This document shows positions 51,991-62,541 of a DNA stretch of 64,000 bases, piece after piece (the first letter of the stretch is position 1; every line of letters begins with the position of its first letter). Both the position numbers and the translations under genes were made by a program. The stretch comes from Arthrobacter sp. SLBN-83 (GTDB lineage: Bacteria > Actinomycetota > Actinomycetes > Actinomycetales > Micrococcaceae). Location: positions 186,001-250,000 of the forward strand of contig NZ_VFMX01000001.1 of NCBI RefSeq assembly GCF_006715285.1, read 5' to 3'. Below the pieces are notes generated by a model. It was not told the DNA's origin. It did no database searches and saw only the letters and a list, made by a program, of their open reading frames with translations.

Positions 51991-52692
51991 TCAGCTTGCC
52001 CGGGGTCCGGGGCCGTGCGACTTCTGCCGCCCGTCGCGGTGGGCGAGGTAGGCGTACACCACCAGCGCGGCTCCGGCCAGGATCATCACGGCGGGGAAAG
52101 CAAAGTCGGCAGGAATCAGCAGGGCCGTGGCCTGGAGGACAAAGATCAGCCCCATCACCGTGAGGATCCCGGCCGGGATCAGCGGCCATTTCATCCTTTC
52201 GGTATGGTCGCTGGCCTCATCGACGCGCACGGGAACCAGTGAAAGCACCCCGAAGGTGGCCGCCAGGCCCAGGAAGAGGATGGCGGCAGTAGGGGTGCCC
52301 TGCAGTTCCTGCGGGAGGGCCACAATGGCCGCCAGGGTGAACATGACGCCCGACGGGATCAGGGCCCACCAGTTACCCGGCTCCCGCAGGAACACGGCTG
52401 CAAACCCGGCCCCCATGAAGAGGAACAGGAAGGCCGCGCCCCAGGCGCCGCCCGTGAGCTGGGTAGTGATGATGACCGCCGACAGGCCCAGGAACACAGA
52501 CCCGGGGATGGCCGCCCACCAGTTCTCCCGGCGGCGGACGAACAGGGACAGGAACAGGACCCCGACGGCCGCGAAGATGAGCGGGGCCACAAAAGCGGCG
52601 GTGTCCATAACGCCCAGCCTGTCCAGCAGCAGCAGGACACCCAGCGCAATGAGGACAACCCCGGCAATGATGCTTGCGTTTGCCGATTTCAC
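51991..52692 (-). CDS. Membrane protein with repeated two-helix units
   Basis: 233 aa with about eight membrane helices in pairs. The first pair (IIAGVVLIALGVLLLLDRLG) resembles the LiaF/DUF5668 transmembrane module, and the motif RRRENWWAAIPG recurs as REPGNWWALIPSG, then as RMKWPLIPAG, showing internal triplication. No catalytic residues. The GTG start at 52692 is supported by GGGAGG 6 bp upstream. Function unknown. Confidence 0.78.
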   Translation of the reverse strand: MKSANASIIAGVVLIALGVLLLLDRLGVMDTAAFVAPLIFAAVGVLFLSLFVRRRENWWAAIPGSVFLGLSAVIITTQLTGGAWGAAFLFLFMGAGFAAVFLREPGNWWALIPSGVMFTLAAIVALPQELQGTPTAAILFLGLAATFGVLSLVPVRVDEASDHTERMKWPLIPAGILTVMGLIFVLQATALLIPADFAFPAVMILAGAALVVYAYLAHRDGRQKSHGPGPRAS

Positions 52693-53020
52693 CGTGTGCC
52701 TCCCGAATCCGCACGCAGCCGCACGCCGCGCTTCATAGGTTCAGGCTAGGACCGGGCTGGAACCGGAAACAGGGCACAAAGCCCCCGCCTCTCTCCTGCC
52801 TGCAGAAAGCGGCACGTCCTGCCGGAGTCAGGACTTTCAGCCCTATAGCCGGATTCAGGTTGCTTGGCATGCTTGTAAAAGCGCCATCCGGGTCCTCACG
52901 CAGCGAGGCCGGAACGGCATCCCCCAGAAGACCCCAGTGAGCACCGTTCGGTGGCGGCAAAGTCGTTGCCCCGTTGCGCAGGCACACCCTGCACGCTGGC
53001 TGGATTTTGAAAGGACCGGC
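52693..53020. other. Intergenic region between the membrane protein and the 179-aa unknown
   Basis: 328 bp between divergent genes. No conserved gene or strong hairpin. The middle (52840-52885) is AT-richer and probably contains the rightward promoter, but no good -35/-10 pair is seen. Confidence 0.4.
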
Positions 53021-53560
53021 ATGTCCGCTGACATCCTCACCTTCCGTTCCATTCCCCTGTCGCAGGTCGAAGCCGCGCGCCGCAGGGCGATGCTCCTGCA
53101 CCCTTCCAACTTCAAGTCCGCAGCGACGACTGCCGGAAGCGAGGCGTCCGGGAAGGCCCAGGATCTTCGCAACCGGTTTGAATGCCTCTACGAGGACCTC
53201 ATGGAGCGGGGACTGTCGGAACAGGAGGCCCGCACCGAGGTAGCGCGCATCGCCGCCCGTGAGGTGTGGGACGGGTACGCCAGCGAACTGCGGAACCACC
53301 GAACCCTGGGGCGGCAGATGGACGCCAACATCCTTGCTGTCGCCTTGACCTCCATCCAGTGCGTCACCAAGGCGTTGCCGCGCCATCCGGGAGACCTTGA
53401 GTACGCCGGCCGTGCAGTAAGCACGGCGCGGCGCCGCCCGCAATACAACGGCGGGCTGTTGCACCGCCTCCACCCGCACCGGAACCCTGCCTTCGAGGAC
53501 GGGGTGGCCACCTTCGAGGCGCTGGAAGACTTCCTCCGCCCGCAGCAGAGGGCTGCCTGA
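53021..53560 (+). CDS. Unknown helical protein, 179 aa
   Basis: No family recognised. The product is mainly helical and basic, with a central helix pair (RNRFECLYEDLMERGLSEQE, ARTEVARIAAREVWDGYAS) and an Arg/His-rich C-terminal third (STARRRPQYNGG, HRLHPHRNPAF). No signal or membrane segment. An AAAGGA site 6 bp before the ATG at 53021 fixes the start. It is followed after 16 bp by another small unknown and then a DevR-like gene on the same strand, forming a possible three-gene unit. Confidence 0.65.
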   Translation: MSADILTFRSIPLSQVEAARRRAMLLHPSNFKSAATTAGSEASGKAQDLRNRFECLYEDLMERGLSEQEARTEVARIAAREVWDGYASELRNHRTLGRQMDANILAVALTSIQCVTKALPRHPGDLEYAGRAVSTARRRPQYNGGLLHRLHPHRNPAFEDGVATFEALEDFLRPQQRAA

Positions 53561-53576
53561 GCCGGCGCGATGGGAG

Positions 53577-53900
53577 ATGAAGGCGATGGCCAGCGCAGAC
53601 GAATACAAAGCAGTACACGGCGACGAACCGCCGGAGGGCTACGACAGCGAGCTCGGCGACGGCGGATGCAATGTCATTTCCAAGGACAACGGCGCCGTGG
53701 TGGGGCGGTGGAGTTCATGGGAGACAGCAAGCGTGGCGCTTAACCGGCTCCAGCAGCTTGGCGGCCGGTATGAGTACCGGCTGGAGGAGTCCCACCGGTG
53801 GGTGAAGGGACCGGACCACAGCACCACGTGTCCGGTCTGCGGCATAACGCGGGAGATTCCCGCTTCTGCCGGAACGGCACTGGGAATTGAGTGGCCCTAA
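53577..53900 (+). CDS. Unknown small protein with CPVCG motif, 107 aa
   Basis: No family recognised. An N-terminal acidic region (GDEPPEGYDSELGDGG) leads to a stretch with a repeat-like WSSWETASVALNRLQQLGGRYEYRLEE, then a CPVCG pair near residue 86 that could bind metal with His77/His80-type neighbours or an additional cysteine (Cys31). GGGAGATGA precedes the ATG. The stop codon directly abuts an in-frame-shifted GTG of the following regulator gene. Confidence 0.62.
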   Translation: MKAMASADEYKAVHGDEPPEGYDSELGDGGCNVISKDNGAVVGRWSSWETASVALNRLQQLGGRYEYRLEESHRWVKGPDHSTTCPVCGITREIPASAGTALGIEWP

Positions 53901-53990
53901 GTGCCGGATGATTTACTGGAGTTCCTTTCGAACGGGGCGGCAGCACAAAGTGGCAGCCGGGGAGGGCATCTATTCGATGAGAGCGTCTTC

Positions 53991-54677
53991 ATGGATACAC
54001 CAGCAGCATTTGCGGACGGGGCCCGGTCCCCTGCCCTTCCCATCCGCGTCTTCATCCTGAACGACCATAAAATGGTCCGGCAGGGCCTCAGCGATCTGCT
54101 TGAACATCATGGGTTCGAGATGGTGGGCGACAGCGGATCAGCAGCCGAAGCCATCCATCTCATCCACATCCTGCAGCCGGACATCGCGGTGCTGGACGAC
54201 AGGCTGCCGGATGGTACGGGCATCGAAGTGTGCCGAGAGCTCCGCTCCGCCGCCCCCGACGTGAAGTGCCTGATCCTGACCAGTTGGGATGAGCAGCATG
54301 CCGTGCGGGCAGCGGTATTGGCGGGGGCCTCAGGCTACGTGATCAAGCGGGTCGGGGACCACAACTATCTGCTCGATTGCATTCGCAGCACAGCGGCAGG
54401 AATACCCCCGATCGGGCGGGACGTCAGGGAAAGGGTGGCCGGGAATCTGTATGCGACAGCTTCGGCTCCCTGGCTGAAAGCCATGACGCAGACGGAGCGA
54501 AGGGCGCTGGCCCTCATGGCGCGCGGACTGACCAACCGCCAGATTGGGCAGGAAATGATGCTGCCGGATGCCGCCGTTGCCGGCTGTGTATCCTCGGTAC
54601 TCCAAAAGTTGGGCTTCCGGCGGCGCGGGCAGCTCCTTCCCGTCCCTATCCCCCGGGCCTGGCAGCTACTGCACTGA
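53991..54677 (+). CDS. DevR/NarL-type response regulator with atypical recognition helix
   Basis: 228 aa from the ATG at 53991 (a GTG at 53901 would add 30 residues). The receiver domain keeps the acidic pocket (FILNDHKMVRQG), the phospho-acceptor Asp69 (IAVLDDRLPDG), LTS and Lys119. It is close to mycobacterial DevR (DosR). The LuxR-type HTH (about residues 165-215: TQTERRALALMARGLTNRQIG) keeps the scaffold. The recognition helix reads PDAAVAGCVSSVLQKLG, however, where DevR has AEKTVKNYVSRLLAKLG, so the Lys and Asn residues that contact DNA are lost. It may bind other DNA, or none. A DevS-like kinase gene faces it end to end. Confidence 0.82.
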   Translation: MDTPAAFADGARSPALPIRVFILNDHKMVRQGLSDLLEHHGFEMVGDSGSAAEAIHLIHILQPDIAVLDDRLPDGTGIEVCRELRSAAPDVKCLILTSWDEQHAVRAAVLAGASGYVIKRVGDHNYLLDCIRSTAAGIPPIGRDVRERVAGNLYATASAPWLKAMTQTERRALALMARGLTNRQIGQEMMLPDAAVAGCVSSVLQKLGFRRRGQLLPVPIPRAWQLLH

Positions 54678-54721
54678 CGTCGTGCCAAGGCGCCGCTCGA
54701 GCGTGCGCAGAGAGCCGCTGC

Positions 54722-56428
<1,707 letters not shown>

Positions 56429-56515
56429 TCACGGCGGACTGCATCACCTTCGAATACATAAAGACGAGCCCCAGCGTCTCTCCCACCATGCTAACAACCT
56501 GCAGCGCTGCGTGGG

Positions 56516-59224
56516 CTAAAGATTACGGACGGAACGTTTCCGCCGAACCCTCCGCCCGGCAACAGGTGCCCTCAACGGGGGAACCCTGACCGGAATGCTG
56601 AACCGGAAGGCCCGCCGGGAGATGTGGTGCGTGGCGTGCCGGCGCTGGACTGGCGGCGGCTGAGCCGGCAGCTGCTGCGCGCCGCGGGTGAAGAACCACT
56701 GCTTGGCCAGCTCCACCAGCACCAGGTACACCACCACCATGCCCAGCAGCGCGAGGAAGAAGGGCACCGGCAGGGGGTCGAAACCCAGCACGCCGGCCAG
56801 GGGTGAAAGCGGCAGGAACACACCCAGGGCCACTACACCCAGGGACGCGGCGAGCAGGCCCGCGGACGGCCGGCTGCGCAGGAACGGCACCCGCCGGGTA
56901 CGGATGGCGAAAATGATCAGCGTCTGGGTGGCGATGGATTCGATGAACCAGCCGGCCCGGAATTCCCCGGGCGCTGCGGTGAAGACGAACAACATGAGGG
57001 CGAACGTGGCGAAGTCGAACAGCGAGCTGATGGGGCCGAAGAGGAGCATGAAACGGCGGATGAAGGCGATGTTCCAGTGCGAGGGCGCACGCAGCTGTTC
57101 CTTGTCCACCCGGTCCCCCGGGATGGCCAGCTGCCCGGAATCGTAGAGCAGGTTGTTCAGCAGGATCTGGCCCGGCAGCATGGGCAGGAAGCTCAGCACC
57201 ACGGAAGCCGTGGCCGCGCTGAACATGTTGCCGAAGTTGCTGGACGTTCCCATCAGCACGTACTTGATGGTGTTGGCGAAAATCCGCCGGCCCTCCATCA
57301 CACCGTCCGCCAGGACACCGAGGTCCTTGTCCAAAAGGACGACGTCGGCCGCGTCTTTGGCAACGTCCGTTGCGGTATCGACGGAAATGCCGATGTCCGC
57401 CTTGTGCAGTGCCAGGGCATCGTTGACGCCGTCGCCCATGAAGCCCACCGCGCCGCCGCTTTGCCGCAGGAGGGTGATGATGCGCGCCTTCTGTTCCGGG
57501 GAGACGCGGGCGAAGATCGTGGCGGTGCGCGCGGCCGCAGCGAGGTCGGCGTCGGACATGCCCTCCACCTGGGCACCTGTGAGCGTGCCGCCGGAGATGA
57601 CGTCCAGGTCCGTGCACACCTTTTCGGCCACCTTCGCGTTGTCCCCGGTGGCGAGTTTCACCGAGATGCCCAGGGCCTCCAGCCGGTCCAGCGACTGGCG
57701 CGCATTGGCCTTGGGCCGGTCCAGGAACACCAGGAAACCGGCCAGGGTGAGGCCGTGCTCGTCAGCCGGGGTCAGCTTTCCCAGCCCCGCGGCTGGGCGG
57801 GTGGCCACCGCCACCACCCTGGCACCGGCGTCGAACTGTTCATCCAGCATGGCCTGCACGGCCGGCGTCGTGGGGCCGCAAAGCGCCAGCACATCCTCCG
57901 GTGCTCCTTTGGTGACCAGCTGCGCGGGGCCGTCCGCGTCGCGGACCAGCACGGTGGTGCGGCGGCGCTGGTGGTCGAAGCCAATCAGGTCCAGCCGCTC
58001 GAACCGCCGCGGTTCGAACGCAGCCGCACCAGGGCTCTCCCACAGCGCCGCATCCAGCGGGTTCTGGCCCGCGGAGGAAGCCTTCGCGCCGGCATAGTCC
58101 GCCTCGGTGGCCAGCAGGCCAAGGGTGAGCAGGCCGCCGTCGGACGTTCCATCGCCGGCCGGAAGCGCACGGGTGAAGCTGATCCTTCCCTCGGTCAAGG
58201 TGCCGGTCTTGTCCGTGACCAGGATGTCCATGTCCCCCAGGTCCTCGATGCACACCAGCCGCTTCACCAGCACCTTCCGCTTGGCCAGCTGGCGGGTGCC
58301 GGTGGCCAGGCTGGTGCTGACGACGGCGGGCAGCAGCTGCGGCGTGATGCCCACCGCGATGGCCAGGGAGAACAGGAGAGATTCCAGCAGCGGGCGGTCC
58401 AGCAGCAGGTTGGCCACGAAGATCAGCGAGGTCAGCACCACGGCCACCTGCAGCAGCAGAAAGGAGAACCGTTTGAGTCCCAGCTGGAACTCGGTTTGTG
58501 GCTGCCGTTCGCCCAGGCCCAGCGCAATCCGGCCGAACTCCGCCCGGCCGCCGGTGGCAACCACCACGCCGCTGCAGCCGCCGGCCTGGACCACGGTGCC
58601 CATGAACACGCAGGAGGCGAGGTCGGCAAGGGCTGCGCCGGAGGCCACGGGGACAGGGTCCTTGGCAGCGGGCTGGGATTCCCCCGTGAGGATGCTTTCA
58701 TCGCAATGCAGGTTGTTCGTGGTGAGGAGGCGGATGTCGGCCGGGACGATGGAACCCAGGGAGAGATGCACGACGTCGCCCGGCACCAACGTGGTAACGT
58801 CCACTTCCCTTGTGGCGCCGCCGCGCTGGACGGCGGCCTGGTGGGTCACCCGGGAGTGCAGGGCCTCCGAGGCGAGCTCGGCGCGGTACTCGTTGATGAA
58901 ACCCAGGCCCACGCTGACCAGCAGGATTACGCCGATGACGATCGAGTTGGTGGCGTCGCCCAGGAACAGGGACAAGCCTGCGGTGATGATCAGGAGGATG
59001 AGGATGGGGCTGGCGAACTGCCGGCCCAGCACGGCCCAGACGTTGGCCCGGTGGGTTCGGACTGCGTTGGGGCCGAGCTGCTCCAGCCGCGCACCCGCCT
59101 CCTCCTCACTGAGGCCGCCTGGACCGGATCCCAGGCGAGTCAGGGCCTCTTCGGCCGTCAGGCTCGCGGCGTCGGTGATCGGCAATTGGAGGGGGCTGGA
59201 CTCCAGGACGTTCAGGTCTGTCAT
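56516..59224 (-). CDS. mgtA: Magnesium-translocating P-type ATPase (P3B)
   Basis: 902 aa, normal for MgtA/MgtB. The cation ATPase N-domain comes first (EEALTRLGSGPGGLSEEEAG). Motifs: actuator TGES, phosphorylation DKTGTLTEG with the MgtA-type lead ITPQLLPAVVSTSLATGTRQ and KVLVKRLVCIEDLG, nucleotide TKGAPEDVL, hinge GDGVND and ten membrane helices ending in ELAKQWFFTR. A basic Pro/Arg tail of about 35 residues is unusual. It imports Mg2+ across the membrane. The DevS-like kinase gene follows on the same strand after about 110 bp, so co-expression is possible. I saw no convincing Mg2+ riboswitch in the 110-bp upstream region. Confidence 0.92.
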   Translation of the reverse strand: MTDLNVLESSPLQLPITDAASLTAEEALTRLGSGPGGLSEEEAGARLEQLGPNAVRTHRANVWAVLGRQFASPILILLIITAGLSLFLGDATNSIVIGVILLVSVGLGFINEYRAELASEALHSRVTHQAAVQRGGATREVDVTTLVPGDVVHLSLGSIVPADIRLLTTNNLHCDESILTGESQPAAKDPVPVASGAALADLASCVFMGTVVQAGGCSGVVVATGGRAEFGRIALGLGERQPQTEFQLGLKRFSFLLLQVAVVLTSLIFVANLLLDRPLLESLLFSLAIAVGITPQLLPAVVSTSLATGTRQLAKRKVLVKRLVCIEDLGDMDILVTDKTGTLTEGRISFTRALPAGDGTSDGGLLTLGLLATEADYAGAKASSAGQNPLDAALWESPGAAAFEPRRFERLDLIGFDHQRRRTTVLVRDADGPAQLVTKGAPEDVLALCGPTTPAVQAMLDEQFDAGARVVAVATRPAAGLGKLTPADEHGLTLAGFLVFLDRPKANARQSLDRLEALGISVKLATGDNAKVAEKVCTDLDVISGGTLTGAQVEGMSDADLAAAARTATIFARVSPEQKARIITLLRQSGGAVGFMGDGVNDALALHKADIGISVDTATDVAKDAADVVLLDKDLGVLADGVMEGRRIFANTIKYVLMGTSSNFGNMFSAATASVVLSFLPMLPGQILLNNLLYDSGQLAIPGDRVDKEQLRAPSHWNIAFIRRFMLLFGPISSLFDFATFALMLFVFTAAPGEFRAGWFIESIATQTLIIFAIRTRRVPFLRSRPSAGLLAASLGVVALGVFLPLSPLAGVLGFDPLPVPFFLALLGMVVVYLVLVELAKQWFFTRGAQQLPAQPPPVQRRHATHHISRRAFRFSIPVRVPPLRAPVAGRRVRRKRSVRNL

Positions 59225-59334
59225 GCCGGATCCGTTCAGACACGTTGGACTGGGATATTGCCTTTACCGCACTAGGGTACGACTCGTCTCTGACAAGTCG
59301 TCCCTGCGTGCACTGGAGCCGGGCCGGTCGGTTC

Positions 59335-59976
59335 TCAGCCGGGTGGCCCGGGACTGACCGCATGGCCCAGGATGTGGGCGAGGGAAGGATTCAACCGCTG
59401 CACGGCGAAGCCGAACCGCTCGTTGTCCTGCACGCTAAAGCCTGCGGCGGTGATGGCGGCAAGGGTGTCCCGGTTAAGGTGGCAGCCGCCCATGAACCGG
59501 CCCCACACCGGGGTCAGCACGTCTTCCACCCTCGCCAGGAGAGGATGGGCGGAGCGGACGTGCTCGTAAAAGGCAAGGGTGCCACCGGGGCGCAGGACCC
59601 GGCGGATCTCTGCGAGCACTCCTGCCTGGTCCTTGACGCTGCAAAGGACAAGGCTGGCCACCACGGCGTCGGCGCTGCCGGTTTCCGCGGGAATCTGCTC
59701 CGCGGCGGCATCGACAACGGTCACCGGAACGCTCGCGGAAGCAGCGGCCTGCTGTGCCACGCCCCTTAGATAGTGATCAGGTTCCAGGGCCAGGACGCGG
59801 CTGACTGTGGAGGGGTAAAGCGCAAAGGACGATCCCGCACCCGCCCCAATCTCAATCACCGATCCGTGCAGCCCGGCCAGGATGCGGCGGCGGTGTTCGG
59901 CTGCCCCGCGCCGGTCCATGCCGCCGACAGCGCGCGCGAAGGCACGGGCGAACAGCGGGTGCTGGAGGCTGTTCAT
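59335..59976 (-). CDS. Class I SAM-dependent methyltransferase
   Basis: 213 aa, Methyltransf_11 type. SAM motif I is VIEIGAGAGSSF (about residue 40), motif II the ALEPD acid, then ADAVVASLVLCSVKD and the motif LRPGGTLAFYEHVRS. The C-terminal half resembles phospholipid/ubiE-like methyltransferases. The ATG at 59976 has GGGAGG and overlaps the stop of the CPBP gene (ATGA). Third gene of a three-gene operon. Substrate unknown. Confidence 0.88.
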   Translation of the reverse strand: MNSLQHPLFARAFARAVGGMDRRGAAEHRRRILAGLHGSVIEIGAGAGSSFALYPSTVSRVLALEPDHYLRGVAQQAAASASVPVTVVDAAAEQIPAETGSADAVVASLVLCSVKDQAGVLAEIRRVLRPGGTLAFYEHVRSAHPLLARVEDVLTPVWGRFMGGCHLNRDTLAAITAAGFSVQDNERFGFAVQRLNPSLAHILGHAVSPGPPG

Positions 59977-60653
59977 CCAGTTGCCTCCCCACCCGAAGGC
60001 AACCAGATGGTGCGTGCTGCCCGGACGCCGCAGGAATCGGTGGCGGCGTGCGCGATGGACACTGCCAGGAGTGAACCGCTCATTTGGGCCGCCCATCCGT
60101 ATCCCAGCCCTATCAGCCCCGCACCGAGCAGCACGGGCCAGCGGCCCCTGGGATGGGGCCGGACGGAGAGCGGAACCAGGTGCCAGGCGATGAATCCCGC
60201 CGAAGGCCACAGCCAGCCAAGGACTTTCCGGCCGGGGAAGACAGCCATTGGTACGCCCCGCCACAGCGCCTCTTCAGCCATGGCATTGGTGACGCCGATG
60301 CCGACGGCGGCGAGTGCCGCCGTCGCGCCTGCTTTCCTGGCGTTGGGGATCAATTCGGTGGTGATGGCACCGGCCGGCGGCAGCAGCAGAACGCTCCAGA
60401 ACAACCTTCGCTCGTGCCGCCCCGGTGAACCGGATGTCCGCCAAAGACCGGCCAGCCGGGGCAGGCCGGCCACTGCGAGCGCCAGGCCCCAGCACATTGC
60501 CCAGTATGCGGCAAACCCTGCCTGGTAGCCGCGCCGGTCACCGAACATGCGAACGGCTTGGCGGAAGACGGCCAGCATTACCGCGGGCACCACTGCCGGC
60601 AGGACTGCGGCCGCCACCTGGCGCCGCGCGGAAGGAGGGCTGATCGGACGCAC
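59973..60653 (-). CDS. CPBP family intramembrane glutamic endopeptidase
   Basis: 226 aa with about seven membrane helices. The CPBP (Abi) motifs are intact: EEALWRG (motif 1 Glu-Glu and Arg), FIAWHL (motif 2 His) and SIAHAATDS (motif 3). Members cleave within membranes, for example in prenyl-protein processing or bacteriocin immunity. The GTG start at 60653 shares a base with the preceding stop (TAGTG), and the end overlaps the methyltransferase start. Confidence 0.87.
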   Translation of the reverse strand: MRPISPPSARRQVAAAVLPAVVPAVMLAVFRQAVRMFGDRRGYQAGFAAYWAMCWGLALAVAGLPRLAGLWRTSGSPGRHERRLFWSVLLLPPAGAITTELIPNARKAGATAALAAVGIGVTNAMAEEALWRGVPMAVFPGRKVLGWLWPSAGFIAWHLVPLSVRPHPRGRWPVLLGAGLIGLGYGWAAQMSGSLLAVSIAHAATDSCGVRAARTIWLPSGGEATG

Positions 60654-61372
60654 TACTTAAGACTCAGTACATCGTCAATCGGCCGGCCGTTGACGTACAC
60701 CAGCGCACTGGTGGCTCCCGAGGCGGCCATGGCGGTGTACTCCAGCTGCGCTTTGGCCCTGGGGATGTCGCAGACCCCGCCCAGCATGAACTGCCCGGAA
60801 AGCCAGATGCTGATGGTGCTGCCGTTCAGCTCGCCGCCCAGGTACGTCAGGCTGGACTGGTACAGCACGTTGATCAGCCCGGACATCCCCACGTCGCGCT
60901 TCTTGTTGGCGAGCAGTGTCTCCACGCTGGGCCGCACCTGGTCGGTAAAGCGGACCGGCCCCGTGGTGGTGGCCACCAGGCTGTCGCCGCAGCCAATCCG
61001 GGGGCCGGAGACTCCGTTGTCGTCCACGGCCACGTAGTAGATGGTCAGCGGGCCGGTTTGTTCCGGGAGGCCGGTGGGCTGGGGTTCCTGCGTCGGCTGG
61101 GGCTCCTGGGTCGGTGGCGGGCCGGCCGGGGCGGACGACGGCGGAGGGGCGGCCGCGGTGGTGGGCGCGGCTGAGGTGCTGGGCGGCGACGTCGGGGTTG
61201 CCGTTGCGGTGGCGGTCGCCGTCGTACTTGGACTGGCGCTGGTGGTGGGGCTTGCCGACGGTGCCGCCGAACTGGTGGTCGGCGACGGGCTGGGCGGGCC
61301 GAAGCACCCGGTGAGGAGCAACAGCGCGCTGAGCCCGAGAACGCTGAGTGCCGTATGCCTGGGCCTGGTCAT
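60653..61372 (-). CDS. Lipoprotein with GerMN-like domain
   Basis: 239 codons from the ATG at 61372. The signal ends LLLLTGC (Cys23). A long Ser/Thr/Pro/Ala linker with a QPTQEP repeat (about residues 25-105) leads to a GerMN-like domain (about 105-235): LTIYYVAVDDNG, PVRFTDQVRPSVETLLANK, STISIWLSGQFML and the final SALVYVNGRPIDDVL. GerMN domains occur in spore germination and envelope lipoproteins such as LpqB; they bind ligands or peptidoglycan-related partners. First gene of the operon with the CPBP and methyltransferase genes. A GGGGGGG site lies 4-10 bp upstream next to a hairpin. Confidence 0.82.
   Translation of the reverse strand: MTRPRHTALSVLGLSALLLLTGCFGPPSPSPTTSSAAPSASPTTSASPSTTATATATATPTSPPSTSAAPTTAAAPPPSSAPAGPPPTQEPQPTQEPQPTGLPEQTGPLTIYYVAVDDNGVSGPRIGCGDSLVATTTGPVRFTDQVRPSVETLLANKKRDVGMSGLINVLYQSSLTYLGGELNGSTISIWLSGQFMLGGVCDIPRAKAQLEYTAMAASGATSALVYVNGRPIDDVLSLK
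61217..61229 (-). repeat. Copy 7 of dispersed word, inside the GerMN lipoprotein gene
   Basis: Minus-strand AAGTACGACGGCG, 13 bases identical to copies 5 and 6, read in the sense direction within the linker codons. Confidence 0.4.
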
Positions 61373-61382
61373 GATGCCCCCC

Positions 61383-61422
61383 CTTGAATGTGGGCCCCGC
61401 GGTTGGGGGACCCACATTCAAG
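61383..61422 (-). promoter_or_regulatory. Hairpin abutting the ribosome-binding site of the GerMN lipoprotein
   Basis: CTTGAATGTGGG (61383-61394) and CCCACATTCAAG (61411-61422) are perfectly complementary, with further C/G pairing inside. On the minus strand the stem ends directly before the GGGGGG ribosome-binding site. It may be a 5'-end stabiliser, an RNA switch or a palindromic operator. Confidence 0.6.
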
Positions 61423-61473
61423 CTACGCCTGAGGTTTATGGGGAAACAGGGACTTAAGTCCGCCCACACCGGG

Positions 61474-62529
61474 CTACGGATGCACCAGCACCTTCACTGC
61501 GGTGTCTTTGTGGTTGATCAGGGTGTCGAAGCCCTGCTCCACCAGGTCCTCCAGGGCGATCCGGCCGGTGATGAACGGCTTCAGGTCCACCTTGCCCTCC
61601 TGCACCATCTTGATGACGGCCGGGTGGTCGCGGACGTAGGCGATGGTGCCGCGCAGGTCGATCTCCTTGAGCACGATCTTTTGCATGTCCACCGTGGCCG
61701 GCGCGCCCCAGATGGACACGTTGACCACCACGGCGCCGGGCCGCACGGCGTCGAGCATGGTGTCCAGCACGGCATTCACACCCGCGCACTCGAACGCGAC
61801 GTCCGCCCCGGTGCCGCCGGTCAGCTCGCGCACACGCTCCGGGACGTCCTCCTGGCTGGGATCCAGCACATGGTCCGCGACGCCGCTGGAGGTGGCCTTT
61901 TCCTTCCGGGCCTGGGTGAGCTCGCTGATGATCGTGGTCACGCCCATGCCCTTCAGGACGGCCGCGGTGAGCAGGCCGATGGGCCCGGACCCGCCCACCA
62001 GGGCAACGTCGCCTTCCTTGACGCCACTGCGCGCCACCGCATGATGGGCCACGGACAGCGGTTCTATCAGGGCGGCCTCGTCCAGCGGGATGTCCCCGAT
62101 GGGGTGCACCCAGCGCTGGTCCACCACGATCTTCTCGCTCAGCCCTCCCCCGCCGCCGGAAAGCCCGATGAAGCCCATCTGCCGGCACAGGTGGTAGCTG
62201 CCCGCCTGGCACATATCGCAGTCGCCGTCCACAAAGTAGGGTTCGACGACGACGTTGTCACCCACTGCCAGCCCCTCCACGCCTTCGCCAACCTCAGCCA
62301 CAGTCCCGGAGAATTCGTGCCCCAGGGTCACCGGGGACTCCTCGTGGGACAGCGGGTGCGGATGCCCCGGCGCGGGGCAGAAGATGGGCCCCTCCAGGTA
62401 CTCGTGCAGGTCGGTGCCGCAGATGCCGCACCAGGCGACGTCGATCTTCACCGCCCCCGCCCGCAGCTCCGGCTCCGGGATGTCCTCGATCCGGATGTCC
62501 TTGCGGGCGTGGAAACGTGCTGCCTTCAT
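61474..62529 (-). CDS. 2,3-butanediol dehydrogenase-type zinc alcohol dehydrogenase
   Basis: 351 aa. The MDR fold has the catalytic zinc ligands Cys37 (GICGTDLHE) and His71/Glu72 (TLGHEFSG), with a further Glu in LIEPLSVAHHA. The Rossmann part begins VALVGGSGPIGLLTAAVL. The structural-zinc lobe is reduced (GDCDMCQAGSYHLC). Length and the insert GPIFCPAPGHPHPLS match (R,R)-butanediol dehydrogenases, which interconvert acetoin and butanediol with NAD. AAGGAG precedes the ATG. It lies 12 bp downstream of the monooxygenase gene on the same strand, forming an operon. Confidence 0.88.
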   Translation of the reverse strand: MKAARFHARKDIRIEDIPEPELRAGAVKIDVAWCGICGTDLHEYLEGPIFCPAPGHPHPLSHEESPVTLGHEFSGTVAEVGEGVEGLAVGDNVVVEPYFVDGDCDMCQAGSYHLCRQMGFIGLSGGGGGLSEKIVVDQRWVHPIGDIPLDEAALIEPLSVAHHAVARSGVKEGDVALVGGSGPIGLLTAAVLKGMGVTTIISELTQARKEKATSSGVADHVLDPSQEDVPERVRELTGGTGADVAFECAGVNAVLDTMLDAVRPGAVVVNVSIWGAPATVDMQKIVLKEIDLRGTIAYVRDHPAVIKMVQEGKVDLKPFITGRIALEDLVEQGFDTLINHKDTAVKVLVHP

Positions 62530-62541
62530 GATGGGTTCTCC

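Noticed and set aside
57077..59275. A 732-codon open frame opposite mgtA
   Set aside because: Antisense shadow of a well-conserved P-type ATPase, with Gly/His/Gln-rich composition and no motif.
59225..59334. Possible Mg2+-sensing leader upstream of mgtA
   Set aside because: Only 110 bp, with no conserved riboswitch pattern or multi-helix structure that I could identify.
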